A stretch of DNA of 64,000 nucleotides from JBDIAG01 sp963835085 (GCA_963835085.1 CAWIED010000001.1:2294001-2358000); one strand, 5' to 3'; shown: positions 17,737-28,065, counted from the stretch's first letter. The notes: generated from the letters alone by a model not told the origin. Program-made: numbers and translations.

Positions 17737-18567
17737 ATGCCCCAAGTCCCGCGCTACGACGACGACCTCCGCCTGGCTCACGTCATCGCCGATCAGGTCG
17801 ACTCGTTGACGATGTCGCGGTTCAGGGCCCTCGATCTGGCTGTGGAGTCCAAGCCCGACCTGACCCCGGTGACCGATGCCGATCGCGGCGCCGAAGAGCT
17901 GGCCCGCTCCACGCTCAGCCGAGCCCGGCCACGCGACAGCGTGCTCGGGGAGGAGTTCGGCAGCACCGGCGCGAGCCCGCGGCAGTGGGTGCTCGACCCC
18001 ATCGACGGCACCAAGAACTTCGTGCGCGGAGTGCCCGTCTGGGCCACTCTCATCGCGTTGCTCGACCACGGAGAGCCGGTCGTGGGTCTCGTCTCGGCCC
18101 CCGCGCTGGGACGGCGCTGGTGGGCCACTCGCGGCAGTGGTGCCTGGGCGGGCAAGTCGCTGTCGAACGCCACGCAGGTCAGCGTCTCGAACGTGCGGCA
18201 CCTGGCCGACGCGTCCTTGTCGTATGCCGATCTCGAGGGCTGGGACGAGCGGCCCAACGGCCTCGGATCGCTGTTGCGGCTGATCCACGAGTGCTGGCGC
18301 ACGCGAGCCTATGGCGACTTCTGGTCGTACATGCTGCTGGCCGAGGGAGCGGTGGACGTGGCCTGCGAGCCCGACCTGGAGCTCTACGATCTGGCCGCCC
18401 TGATTCCGATCGTGCGAGAGGCCGGCGGCACGTTCACGAGTATGGAGGGCTCGCCCACCGCGGCCAGGGGCAGTGTGCTGGCCACCAACGGCCACCTGCA
18501 CGAGGCCGCCATGCAGATCCTCAACGCTCCTCGGCGCACCGGCTCGCACGCGCCGCAGGCAGAGTGA
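17737..18567 (+). CDS. hisN: Inositol monophosphatase-family phosphatase, HisN-like
   Basis: A 276-residue Mg-dependent phosphatase. Metal-site motifs are GEEFG, WVLDPIDGTKNFVRGVPVWATLIAL and a C-terminal YDLAALIPIVREAGG. Close similarity to the actinobacterial histidinol-phosphatase HisN suggests histidine biosynthesis, though inositol-phosphatase activity cannot be excluded. Start is ambiguous: ATG 17737 matches family length and could be leaderless (TAGCGT 7 bases upstream), while GTG 17692 has an AGGAGG site 5 bases before it and would add 15 residues. Confidence 0.88.
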   Translation: MPQVPRYDDDLRLAHVIADQVDSLTMSRFRALDLAVESKPDLTPVTDADRGAEELARSTLSRARPRDSVLGEEFGSTGASPRQWVLDPIDGTKNFVRGVPVWATLIALLDHGEPVVGLVSAPALGRRWWATRGSGAWAGKSLSNATQVSVSNVRHLADASLSYADLEGWDERPNGLGSLLRLIHECWRTRAYGDFWSYMLLAEGAVDVACEPDLELYDLAALIPIVREAGGTFTSMEGSPTAARGSVLATNGHLHEAAMQILNAPRRTGSHAPQAE

Positions 18568-18578
18568 GCGGGGTGAGC

Positions 18579-19631
18579 ATGCGCGCGGTGCAGTATGCCG
18601 AGATCGCTGGGACTCCTCGCGTGGTGGAGTTGCCGCGCCCGTCGGTGCCCGCCGGAGGCGTGCTGCTGCAGGTTTACGCGAGCGGTGTGTGCCGCTCCGA
18701 CTGGCACGCCTGGCAGGGTCATGACCCGGTGCGCCTGCCGCACGTGCCAGGTCACGAGTTTGCCGGTGTCATCGCCGAGATAGGTTCTGGCGTCACAGGT
18801 TTCGCTTTGGGCCAAGCCGCGACCGCGCCGTTCGTGCACGGCTGCGGCTCGTGTTCGTATTGCCGCGACGGCGAGGCGCAGGTGTGCCCGAACCAGACTC
18901 AGCCCGGCTTCAGCGACCAGGGCTCGTTCGCCGAGTACGTAGTGGTCAAGGCCGCGAACACCAACCTGGTGCCGTTGCCCGCAGGGTTCGACCCGATCTC
19001 TGCGGCGGCGCTGGGCTGCCGGTTCGCCACCTCGTTTCGCGCTGTCGCCCGGCACGCCCGCCTCCAACCGGGGCACTGGCTGGTGGTGTACGGCGCCGGC
19101 GGAGTGGGGCTCTCGGCGCTCCTGATCGCCCGAGCGGTCGGCGGCAAGGTGCTCGCGGTCGACATCAGCACCGCCGCCCTGGCCCTCGCCGAGCGACTCG
19201 GTGCCGACGCCACGCTCGACGCAAGCGGCCTGACCCCGCAGGAGATCGGCGCGGCAGTTACCGGGCTCACGGGCGGTGGCGCCCACGCCAGCATCGATGC
19301 GCTGGGCTCGCCGACGGCCGCCGAAGCATGTCTGCACGGCCTTCGCCGTCGCGGCCGGCATGTGCAGGTCGGCCTCCTGCTCGCCGACAACGCCCGACCC
19401 GCTCTGCCGATGGATCTGGTGATCTCCCGGGAACTCGAGCTGTACGGTTCCCATGGGCTCGCCGCGGCCGACTACCCCGCGATGCTCGAGCTCGCCTCCC
19501 GGCTCGACCTGACCAGCCTGATCGGCAGCGTCATCGCCCTCGACGAGGCACCCGCCGCGCTGGCGGCGATGAGCCGGCCGGCCACCCATCCAGGAATCAC
19601 CGTCATCGACCTGCGCCCGGAATCGCGCTGA
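18579..19631 (+). CDS. Zinc-dependent alcohol dehydrogenase-family protein
   Basis: A 350-residue medium-chain dehydrogenase: SGVCRSDWHAWQGHD and PGHEFAGVIAEIGSGV for catalytic zinc, CGSCSYCRDGEAQVCPN for structural zinc, Rossmann motif YGAGGVGLSALLIARA near 178. It differs from the AdhP-like enzyme at 3762-4781 in its substrate loops, so a different alcohol or threonine-type substrate is likely. It starts 11 bases after hisN on the same strand and is probably in its operon. Start is ATG 18579; GTG 18573 is possible. Confidence 0.88.
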   Translation: MRAVQYAEIAGTPRVVELPRPSVPAGGVLLQVYASGVCRSDWHAWQGHDPVRLPHVPGHEFAGVIAEIGSGVTGFALGQAATAPFVHGCGSCSYCRDGEAQVCPNQTQPGFSDQGSFAEYVVVKAANTNLVPLPAGFDPISAAALGCRFATSFRAVARHARLQPGHWLVVYGAGGVGLSALLIARAVGGKVLAVDISTAALALAERLGADATLDASGLTPQEIGAAVTGLTGGGAHASIDALGSPTAAEACLHGLRRRGRHVQVGLLLADNARPALPMDLVISRELELYGSHGLAAADYPAMLELASRLDLTSLIGSVIALDEAPAALAAMSRPATHPGITVIDLRPESR

Positions 19632-19639
19632 CGAACCTG

Positions 19640-19800
19640 GATCGCGCGTCCACCTGTCACGTTCTTCGCCCAGCTGTGGCCAGCTTGGTGACACACCAGC
19701 GAACAACGTCACAGTCCGACGACCCAGTGTGGTCGGCATCCCCAGACCAGCCCGCCATGCAGACACCTCCCTCTTGAGGTAGATCATCTAGGCCGGCTGG
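19640..19800 (+). repeat. Dispersed repeat, copy B (palindromic half)
   Basis: Contains CACCTGTCACGTTCTTCGCC and the mirrored GCGAACAACGTCACAG about 30 bases on, then a tail ending GGTAGATCATCTAGGC. The block aligns with 41310-41475 along its full length and, reversed, with 6832-6917. The 90-bp inverted-repeat half seen in copies A and C is absent. It lies in the intergenic gap before korA. Confidence 0.75.
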
Positions 19801-19970
19801 GAACACCTCCTTCCGTTCAGTCGGACACACTTGTGCTTGACAGGGCCATCCGGGGCATGAATCGGCGGCCTCGACGGTTAGGGTGGACTGACCAGGACCG
19901 CGTCCACGTTCACCTCGCCCCGCGATGTGAAGCCGACGCAGTCGATCAGCAACGCAGGAGCCGCACCACC

Positions 19971-21967
19971 GTGACCAGCACCCCCACCGTCTCCGAACTC
20001 GTCCGCGTCATCGTCCGCTTCGCGGGCGACTCCGGCGACGGTATGCAGCTCACCGGCGACCGCTTCACCCAGGAGACGGCCCTCTTCGGCAATGACCTCT
20101 CCACGTTGCCCAACTTCCCTGCCGAGATCAGGGCGCCTCAGGGCACCCTGCCCGGCGTGTCGTCGTTCCAGCTGCATTTCGCGAACTACGACATCCTCAC
20201 CCCCGGTGACCGGCCCGACGTGCTCGTGGCCATGAACCCCGCCGCCCTCAAGGCCAACATCGGCGACCTGCCTGTGGGCGGCACGCTCATCGTCGACTCC
20301 CACGACTTCACCAAGCGCAACCTGGCCAAGGCCGGCTACGAGACCTCACCGCTCGACGACGGGTCGCTGGAGCACTTCGTCGTCCACGCCATCGACATGA
20401 CCGGTCTCACGGTGGCCGCGGTGTCGGAGTTCGGGCTCACCCGCAAAGACGCCTCGCGCGCCAAGAACATGTTTGCCCTCGGGCTGGTCTCGTGGATGTT
20501 CGGCCGACCCACCGCAGCGACCGTCGAGTTCCTCTCCACCCGGTTCGCCAAGGTGCCCACCATCCGCGACGCCAACATCGCCGCCTTCAAGACCGGTTTC
20601 CACTACGGAGAGACCACCGAGTCGTTCGGTGTGCAGTACGTGGTCAAGCCCGCCCCTGTGCCGGCCGGGCGCTACCGCAACATCACCGGCAACATCGCGC
20701 TCTCGTACGGCATCGTGGCCGCCGGGCACGTCACCGGACTGCCGGTCTTCCTCGGCGCTTACCCGATCACCCCTGCGTCCGACATCCTGCATGAGTTGAG
20801 CAAGCACAAGGCCTTCGGCGTCACGACGTTCCAGGCTGAAGACGAGATCGCCGGCGCCGGAGCGGCTCTGGGCGCGGCCATCGGCGGCGACCTGGCGTTC
20901 ACGTCCACGTCGGGGCCAGGCGTCGCCCTCAAGGCCGAGACCATCGGGCTCGCCGTGATGCTCGAGGTGCCGATGGTGATCGTCGACGTCCAGCGTGGTG
21001 GCCCCTCCACCGGGCTGCCCACCAAGACCGAGCAGGCTGACCTGTTGCAGGCGATGTACGGCCGCAACGGCGAGGCCCCGCTGCCCGTGATCGCTCCCCG
21101 CTCCCCCGCCGACTGCTTCGACGCCGCCATCGACGCGGCCCGGATCGCGGTGCAGTACCGCACGCCCGTGATGCTGCTGTCGGATGGCTATATCGCCAAC
21201 GGATCGGAGCCCTGGCGCATCCCCGACGTGGCGAGCCTGCCCAAGGTCGATCCCCACTTCGCCACCGGCCCCAACCACACCACCGACGACGGCACCGAGG
21301 TGTTCCAGCCGTACCGCCGCGACCCGGCCACGCTGGCCCGGCCGTGGGCTCCTCCAGGCGTGGCCGGCCTCGAACACCGCATCGGCGGCCTGGAGAAGGC
21401 CGACCTCACGGGCGACATCTCATACGACCCCGCCAACCACCACGCCATGGTGCTCACCCGACAGGCCAAGGTCGACGGAGTGCAGGTGCCGGACGCCGTC
21501 GTCGACGACCCGAGCGGGCAGGCCAGACTGGTCGTCGTGGGGTGGGGCTCCACGTACGGCCCGATCGGAGCCGCCTGCCGGCGCGTGCGAGCCAATGGCG
21601 CAAAGGTGGCCCAGGTGCACCTGAGGCACCTGAACCCGCTGCCGGCCAACCTCGGCGCCGTGCTGGCGCGCTACGACTCCGTGCTCGTGCCCGAGATGAA
21701 CCTGGGGCAGTTGCGGCTGCTGTTGCGCGACCGCTACCTGGTAGACGCCAAGGGGCACAACCAGGTGTCGGGCATGCCGTTCAAGGTCGAAGACCTCGAG
21801 CAGGTGCTGGCGGCCGCACTCCGCGAGCTCGACGAGCGTCCCCCGGTAAAGCGCAACGGGGCCAACGGCTTTGCCGCCCACAACGTGAGCAACAGAGCAC
21901 ACGCGCCACGTTCGGGCGCAGCGGCCGACGATCATCCCGTCGGCAACACGATCGAGGAGGTCTCACG

Positions 21968-21971
<4 letters not shown>
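19971..21971 (+). CDS. korA: 2-oxoacid:ferredoxin oxidoreductase, fused gamma-alpha subunit
   Basis: A 666-residue KorA-type subunit. The N-terminal gamma domain opens VRFAGDSGDGMQLTGDRF and spans about residues 10-190; the pyrimidine-binding alpha domain begins near 220 with GAYPITPASDILHELSKHK and includes FTSTSGPGVALKAETIGLAV and QRGGPSTGLPTKTEQADL; a C-terminal domain II carries VVGWGSTYGPIGAA. With KorB it converts 2-oxoglutarate to succinyl-CoA, reducing ferredoxin, as an oxygen-tolerant actinobacterial alternative to 2-oxoglutarate dehydrogenase. Start GTG 19971 follows CAGGAG; an in-frame ATG at 19833 gives an atypical extension. Confidence 0.95.
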
Positions 21972-23068
<1,097 letters not shown>

Positions 23069-23070
23069 GC

Positions 23071-23526
23071 ATGCCCGAGTGGACGTGGGCGGGCGCGGCC
23101 GTCCCCGGCCTGCGCGGTCAGGGGTTGAACCTGGCCGCTCCGGCTGACCGCGACCGGATCGAAACCGGTCTGCGCGCAGCCGGTTTCACCATCAGGGTGG
23201 TGGAGGGCGCACCGATTGAGCGACGGAGTGCGCTCACCGCGATCACCCGTGCGCTGAAGGTGCAGATCGCCACGAACCTCGATTCCTTCGCCGACGTGCT
23301 GCGCGACGTGCGCGACGATGCCTCGGGCAGTGGCCGGGTGGCATTGCTCTGGCCGGAGGCCGATCGGCTGGCAGCAGCAGACCTCTGGGCCTGGACGGAG
23401 ATCGCGCAACTTCTCGCCGGGGCCAGTGCCGAGCATTGGGATCCCGACGACGACGCCGACCCCGACAATCTCGTCTTCGAAACCATCGCTCTCGTAGCCG
23501 GGTTCGGCGTGGAGCCATTGGCGTGA
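23071..23526 (+). CDS. Barstar-like ribonuclease inhibitor
   Basis: A 151-residue acidic protein. The central part RALKVQIATNLDSFADVLRDV, followed by VALLWPEADRLAAADLWAWTEIAQLL, matches the barstar fold (helix with conserved N-x-D-x-[FL]xD-x-L, then a beta strand). Barstar proteins block guanyl-specific microbial RNases by covering the active site with acidic residues; this one is rich in Asp/Glu in its last third (HWDPDDDADPDN). It begins 2 bases after korB, and its stop overlaps the next gene, an RNase, by GTGA, which strongly supports an immunity role. Confidence 0.82.
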   Translation: MPEWTWAGAAVPGLRGQGLNLAAPADRDRIETGLRAAGFTIRVVEGAPIERRSALTAITRALKVQIATNLDSFADVLRDVRDDASGSGRVALLWPEADRLAAADLWAWTEIAQLLAGASAEHWDPDDDADPDNLVFETIALVAGFGVEPLA

Positions 23527-24023
23527 GGCTGCTTGCCCGGCGGCTGGTGTTCGTCTCGATGGTGTCGGCCCTGCTCGCGGGCTGCGGATCAGTTGAGCTG
23601 CCGCGTGGCTCGGCCAGCTACGGGCCTACGGATTCCGCCTCACGCGGTTCCGGTTCTGAGCATTCCGGATCGACGATCCCGACGAGCTCGTCGGGATCCG
23701 CCGGGGGCACGGCCCAGTCGGGCCTGACCGGGTGCCCGCTCGATTCGCTACCCGCCGAGACGGTGGACACGGTCGAGGCCATCCACGCCGGACACGGCTA
23801 CGTCGCCTCGAAGGACGGCACCACCTTTGCCAACCGGGAAGGTGAACTGCCCGCGCGACCCAACGGGTTCTACCGCGAATACACCGTCGACACACCGGGC
23901 TCGCATGATCGGGGAACCCGGCGGGTGGTCACCGGTGGCAACCCCAAGACGCATCCCGTGTGGTATTTCTACACCGGCGACCATTACGCCTCGTTCTGCC
24001 AGATCAGCGGAGCCGATTCATAG
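23523..24023 (+). CDS. Secreted RNase Sa/barnase-like ribonuclease lipoprotein
   Basis: A 166-residue exported protein. Residues 1-24 form a signal peptide ending in the lipobox LLAGC; a Ser/Gly-rich linker follows to about residue 75; the rest matches microbial RNase (N1/T1, RNase Sa) with LPAETVDTVEAI, FANREGELP, then catalytic-site motifs YREYTVDTPGS (Glu base), RGTRRVV (Arg) and TGDHYASF (His acid). Cys in TGCPLDSLP matches the disulfide-forming Cys of RNase Sa, and a second Cys follows the His. Probably tethered outside the membrane. The upstream overlapping barstar-like gene would protect the cytoplasm. The GTG start overlaps the barstar stop; a longer frame from 23436 has implausible composition. 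Confidence 0.85.
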   Translation: MRLLARRLVFVSMVSALLAGCGSVELPRGSASYGPTDSASRGSGSEHSGSTIPTSSSGSAGGTAQSGLTGCPLDSLPAETVDTVEAIHAGHGYVASKDGTTFANREGELPARPNGFYREYTVDTPGSHDRGTRRVVTGGNPKTHPVWYFYTGDHYASFCQISGADS

Positions 24024-24046
24024 TTTTCGGTTGCGTCGGGCTGGTC

Positions 24047-25180
24047 TCAACTCGCCCGTTGGGACGTGTGCGCGGCCACCACAGCGGCCACGGCCAGGTC
24101 GCGCGAGGGCGGCGGCAACTCGGCACCGAGCCGTCGGTAGAGGTCAACCGCTCGCTGTACGGCGTGATCCCAGCCGAGAACAGTGGGGGTCAGGCAATTG
24201 TGGGTACGGATGCGCCGGCGAAGCTCCGCGTCGAGCACCAGGCGCGTTGCGGCCTCGGCCATCTCGTCGTCGGAGTCGACGAGCAGGCCTTCCTCCCCGT
24301 CATGCACGAACTCGCCGACACCACTCACCCTCATCGCGATCACCGGCAGCCCCGCACAACGCGCCTCCAGCGCGGCGATGCCGAACGACTCCAGGGTCGC
24401 GGGCGCGAGAAAGATGTGCGAGCCAGCCAGAACGTCGGCCACCTGGGCGCGCTCGAGGCGGCCGGGTAGCTCGACCCAATCGTCCAGACCGGTCTTGGCC
24501 AGGAAGTTGGCCATGGCGTTGCGCTGCGGGCCGTCGCCGACGATCACGGCGCGCAGTGGCACGTCGTCGGGCACCTGCTCGTGCACCTGTTGCAGGATCC
24601 GGAGCAGCGGCATGGCCCGCTTACGTTGGGCCAGGCGCATCACGGCCACCAGAGTGACGGGCTCGGGTGCCTCCTGATCGGTGACGGGCCGCCAGCGGGT
24701 GGGGTCGATGCCGTTGGGGAGCACCTCGACGGGGGCGTCGACGATGGGTTCGAGCATCTTGGCAGCCACGGAACTCACCGCCGTCCAGTGCACGGCTCCG
24801 ATGCGCCGGAACACGGTGCCGAAGGCCACGCTCGCCCCCGGCACCGAGGTGGTCAGGGAGTGCATCGTGGTGACGACGGGTATGCCGCGCTTGCTGGCGC
24901 GGCGCGAGACATACCAGGCGAACGGCGACACCAGCGAGACGTGACAGTGCACAACGCTCGCATCGTCGAGCAGCCGGTCGATCTGGCGCCGGGCCCCCGG
25001 TGAGTGCAGCCAGCCCGGCACGCGGGTGACGGGCAGATCGTCCGAGGTGGTGCTGGCGGTCTCGGTGAGGATGTGGACGCGGTAGCCGGCGGCCAATGTC
25101 TTGGTGGCGAGGTCGCGCACCTGCATCTCGATGCCGCCCAGCCGGGGCAGGTAGAAATCAGACACGTGCAGAATCGTCAT
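24047..25180 (-). CDS. Glycosyltransferase family 4 protein
   Basis: A 377-residue GT-B fold enzyme. The N-terminal acceptor domain starts MTILHVSDFYLPRLGGIEMQVRDLA; the donor domain holds EVLPNGIDPTRW near residue 175, VAVMRLAQRKRAMPLLR and the GT4 nucleotide-sugar motif PATLESFGIAALEARCAGLPVIA near 295. Similar enzymes transfer mannose or other sugars to lipids (PimB-like) or cell-surface polymers; the substrate is not readable. Start at 25180 is preceded by GGAGAGG; upstream in-frame sequence is not family-like. Confidence 0.9.
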   Translation of the reverse strand: MTILHVSDFYLPRLGGIEMQVRDLATKTLAAGYRVHILTETASTTSDDLPVTRVPGWLHSPGARRQIDRLLDDASVVHCHVSLVSPFAWYVSRRASKRGIPVVTTMHSLTTSVPGASVAFGTVFRRIGAVHWTAVSSVAAKMLEPIVDAPVEVLPNGIDPTRWRPVTDQEAPEPVTLVAVMRLAQRKRAMPLLRILQQVHEQVPDDVPLRAVIVGDGPQRNAMANFLAKTGLDDWVELPGRLERAQVADVLAGSHIFLAPATLESFGIAALEARCAGLPVIAMRVSGVGEFVHDGEEGLLVDSDDEMAEAATRLVLDAELRRRIRTHNCLTPTVLGWDHAVQRAVDLYRRLGAELPPPSRDLAVAAVVAAHTSQRAS

Positions 25181-25553
25181 CGACGCGGCCTCTCCATCCA
25201 CCCGATTGCCGTCAACTCCCGGTTTCGGGGAGTCGGCCACCAGCCGTCCGGGGCCAGGGTGACCGATCTCTGCCCGACACAAGCACTCACCCGACCAAGC
25301 ATGGAGGCAGTACCCGTACCGGCCACGGACAACCCGCCGTCCGAGTCGAATTGCCGACCGTGAGTGTGCCTACGGGTCGGCCCGGGTGCGGGCACGGCAG
25401 TCAACGAGCGTGTCGCCTCCAGCCGCTGCGGCTCTGCTGCCATCCCTCCATGTTCGCAAGGAATGCCGATTACTGGTAACCGAGGTTCTCAGGGTGTCAC
25501 CCCGCTATGCCCTGGTCTGCCCCTGACGGGACACCCTCTGGCAAGGTGAGGGC
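25181..25553. other. Intergenic gap between divergent genes
   Basis: About 370 bases between glycosyltransferase and PIG-L genes, which diverge, so both promoters should be here. I see no RNA gene, operator palindrome or credible ORF. Confidence 0.4.
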
Positions 25554-26348
25554 GTGAGTTTCACACTCGTCAGCTTCCACGCTCACCCGGACGACGAAAC
25601 GCTCTTCACAGGGGGCACCCTGGCCCGGGCCGCGCAGGAGGGGCATCGGGTTGTCCTGGTGACCGCGACCGACGGTGGCCAGGGCCTTGCCGCCTCCGAT
25701 CTCAAAGACGCGCTGGGCTCGCGGCGACTTGCCGAGCTGGAAGCGGCCGCCGCCGCGTTGGGCATCGCCCGCACGGTGAACCTCGGCTACCCCGACTCCG
25801 GCTTTCCCGTGGTGTCGAGCGATCCGCGCGTGTTCGCCCGGCAGGATCCCGACGTGGCGGCGCGCGCGCTCACGGACGTGCTGCGTGAAGAGAACGCCGA
25901 TGCCCTGACGATCTACGACCCGTTGGGTGGGTACGGGCACGCCGATCACCGTCAGGTCTTCGTGGTGGGGCGGCGAGCCGCGCGGTCGGCGGGCATCCGG
26001 TGCGTGCTGGAGGCCACCGTCGACCGTGATCTCATCGCCCGGGCAGTGCGGGTGGGTTCGCGGATTCCCGGTCTGCTCGATCCGAACTCATCCGCTGTGT
26101 TGGAAGGTGCGTTCACGCCTCGCGCAAGGTTGACCCACCGGGTGGACGTACGCGCCCAGCTGGCTGCCAAACGGGCGGCGCTGGCTGCTCATGCCAGCCA
26201 GGCGAGCAGCGACGGCAGCGCCCGGACCGCCTCGCTGTTGTTGCGACTGCCCGCACCCTTGTTCGCCCGGGTCATGGGGACGGAGTGGTTCGTCGACCGC
26301 AGCCTGTCTCCCGGACGACGCGACGACGTGTTCGCGTCCCTGCGCTGA
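25554..26348 (+). CDS. PIG-L/LmbE family deacetylase
   Basis: A 264-residue zinc hydrolase. The zinc motif HAHPDDETLFTGGTLA near residue 9 and a later GGYGHADHRQVFVVG near 125 supply His/Asp ligands. The family removes N-acetyl groups from GlcNAc conjugates, including MshB and Mca of mycothiol metabolism, and teicoplanin-like substrates. This protein shows neither clear MshB nor Mca hallmarks, so the substrate is open. Start GTG 25554. Confidence 0.88.
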   Translation: MSFTLVSFHAHPDDETLFTGGTLARAAQEGHRVVLVTATDGGQGLAASDLKDALGSRRLAELEAAAAALGIARTVNLGYPDSGFPVVSSDPRVFARQDPDVAARALTDVLREENADALTIYDPLGGYGHADHRQVFVVGRRAARSAGIRCVLEATVDRDLIARAVRVGSRIPGLLDPNSSAVLEGAFTPRARLTHRVDVRAQLAAKRAALAAHASQASSDGSARTASLLLRLPAPLFARVMGTEWFVDRSLSPGRRDDVFASLR

Positions 26349-26447
26349 GCGCGCTCGCCTGGTCGGGTCTAGGGTGCGATCACCGGCCGTGCAGCAGGTG
26401 TTGCCCCGTCGGAAGCCTGACCCGATCCGTCCACAAGGGAGTGTGCA

Positions 26448-26729
26448 ATGGCCACCCGAATCGGCTCTATGGCCACCGATCGTCCGGCGCGCTATGCCAA
26501 GCAGCTCGCGAGCCACTGGGCCGCGCGTGGCGAGACCAATGAGGTCGACGGGGCCACCGTCATGAACTGGCACGACGGCAGGGTCATCGTGATGCGTCCG
26601 GAGGATGGGGCGCTGCGGGTCGAGGTCTCGGTGCCGGACGAGAGCGACCTCGAACGGTTCTCGGGCGTGGTCGCCCGGCATCTCGAGCGCTTCGGCCAGC
26701 GGGACGAGCTCACTGTGGTGTGGGCGTAG
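26448..26729 (+). CDS. DUF2218 family protein
   Basis: A 93-residue protein with the DUF2218 pattern: ATDRPARYAKQLASHWAARG, then NWHDGRVIVMRPEDGALRVEVSV and a C-terminal VVARHLERFG. It resembles small proteins annotated beside siderophore uptake genes in other actinobacteria; no function is proven. AGGGAG precedes the ATG by 7 bases. A tandem repeat array follows its stop. Confidence 0.88.
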   Translation: MATRIGSMATDRPARYAKQLASHWAARGETNEVDGATVMNWHDGRVIVMRPEDGALRVEVSVPDESDLERFSGVVARHLERFGQRDELTVVWA

Positions 26730-26847
26730 GGACTCGCCGGGTCGGCGTCTGGAGTGGGCCCAAGGGTGAGGCGGGCGCGCCCCCGATCACCGGTGTGTTG
26801 TCCAGTCGGGGTGTGGCTCCAGTCAACGACGTCGACAGCCCTAGTGG

Positions 26848-27185
26848 CTATGGAGCGCTGCCCATTCCCCGCGGTTGGCATCCACCAAGCCCACCCAACC
26901 TCGCCGCTGACCGCGTTCCACGATGCCAAACGCGGTCTATTTCCCGCGCTTGGCACCCCCGAAGCCACCGCCTCCGCGGCTAACCGCGTTCCACGATGCC
27001 AAACGCGGTCTATTTGCCGCGCCTGGCACCCACCAAGCCACCGCCCCCGCGGCTAACCGCCTCCCACGATGCCAAACGCGGTCTATTTCCCGCGCCTGGC
27101 ACCCACCAAGCCGGAAACCTCGCCGCTGACCGCCTCCCCCGATGCCAAACGCGACCTATTCCCCGCGTCTGGCACCTACAACGCG
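26848..27185. repeat. 73-bp tandem repeat array, each unit with two hairpins
   Basis: CGATGCCAAACGCG recurs at 26921, 26994, 27067 and 27140, an exact 73-bp period, with a degenerate unit from about 26848. Each full unit has a hairpin TGCCA-CGCGG / CCGCG-TGGCA and a second one CGCGG-CTAA-CCGCG. The array fills the gap between the convergent DUF2218 and bluB genes. No spacer diversity exists, so it is not CRISPR. Confidence 0.9.
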
Positions 27186-27207
27186 ACTTGCGGAGGGCAC
27201 TCGCTCC

Positions 27208-28065
27208 CTAGCTCTTTTCCGGGGTGGACGTGAGGCGCTCGAAGTGCAGAACGTCGGCCAACGGACGGCCGCCTCGCCAGCCGAAGCGCTCGAGGTCGGG
27301 CACGGCCTGCAAGCCGGTGACGTGGCCGAGGCACAACCACGCGATGGGCCGCGTCCGCCCGCCCGGCGCCAGCCCCACGAAACTCGCCAGGAAGGCCTCC
27401 TCGTAGAACGACACCCACCCCACCCCGAGGTCCTCCGCGGTGGCGGCCAACCAGAGGTTCTGGATCGCGAGCACGGCGGAGAACACTCCGACGTCGTCGA
27501 CCGTGTGCCGGCCGAGAATGTGCCGTCCGCCCCGGTCGGGGTTGTAGGTGACGACGATTCCGGTGCCCGATTCCTGGATGCCCTCTACCTTGATCGGATC
27601 GAAGGTGGCTCGCCTTTCTGCCGGCAACGATCGGGCGAAGTCACGCCGACACTCGGCAACGTGTTCAGCGAACTCCTTGAGCCGCAATGGGTCTCGGACG
27701 ACCACGAAGTCCCAAGGCTGGGTGTTGCCCACGCTCGGCGCAGCGTGGGCGGCCCCCAGCACACGGAGCAGGGTCTCTTCGCTTACCCGTTCTCCGGAGA
27801 ACTCCGCCCGAACGTCGCGGCGGCGGTGAATCACGTCGTACACGGCCGCCCGGGCAACGTTCGCCTGCTCGCCCTTACCTCCAGCGATCAGGCCCGACTC
27901 CCGCACGGGAGGGTCCCCAGCTGACTGGCCCTGTTGCGACTGACCCTGTTGCGACTGACCCTGTTGCGACTGACCCTGTTGCGACTGACCCTGTTGCGAC
28001 TGACCCTGATCTGACACGGCTGAGTAAGCCTGGCCCAGGTCTGAGCGACCCAGATCCGTCGTCAC
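27208..28065 (-). CDS. bluB: 5,6-dimethylbenzimidazole synthase, BluB-like, with repeat-built N-terminus
   Basis: A 285-residue flavoprotein of the nitroreductase fold. The BluB core runs from about residue 70: VYDVIHRRRDVRAEFSGERV, AAHAAPSVGNTQPWDFVVV, and LGVGWVSFYEEAFLASFVGL. BluB cannibalises reduced FMN with oxygen to make the lower ligand of vitamin B12, in line with the B12-linked MeaB/mutase route elsewhere in the window. Residues about 20-48 are five perfect GQSQQ pentapeptides, encoded by 15-bp DNA repeats, not part of the fold. The GTG start overlaps the glutathione peroxidase stop by 4 bp. Confidence 0.9.
   Translation of the reverse strand: MTTDLGRSDLGQAYSAVSDQGQSQQGQSQQGQSQQGQSQQGQSQQGQSAGDPPVRESGLIAGGKGEQANVARAAVYDVIHRRRDVRAEFSGERVSEETLLRVLGAAHAAPSVGNTQPWDFVVVRDPLRLKEFAEHVAECRRDFARSLPAERRATFDPIKVEGIQESGTGIVVTYNPDRGGRHILGRHTVDDVGVFSAVLAIQNLWLAATAEDLGVGWVSFYEEAFLASFVGLAPGGRTRPIAWLCLGHVTGLQAVPDLERFGWRGGRPLADVLHFERLTSTPEKS
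27931..28005. repeat. Five perfect 15-bp repeats inside bluB
   Basis: CTGTTGCGACTGACC is repeated without change at 27931, 27946, 27961, 27976 and 27991 and encodes GQSQQ on the minus strand. Multiples of 3 keep the frame, so slippage would change tail length without breaking BluB. Confidence 0.95.

Noticed and set aside
26848..27185. CRISPR-like array
   Set aside because: Period is exactly 73 bp with the whole unit conserved; there are no variable spacers and no cas genes in the window.
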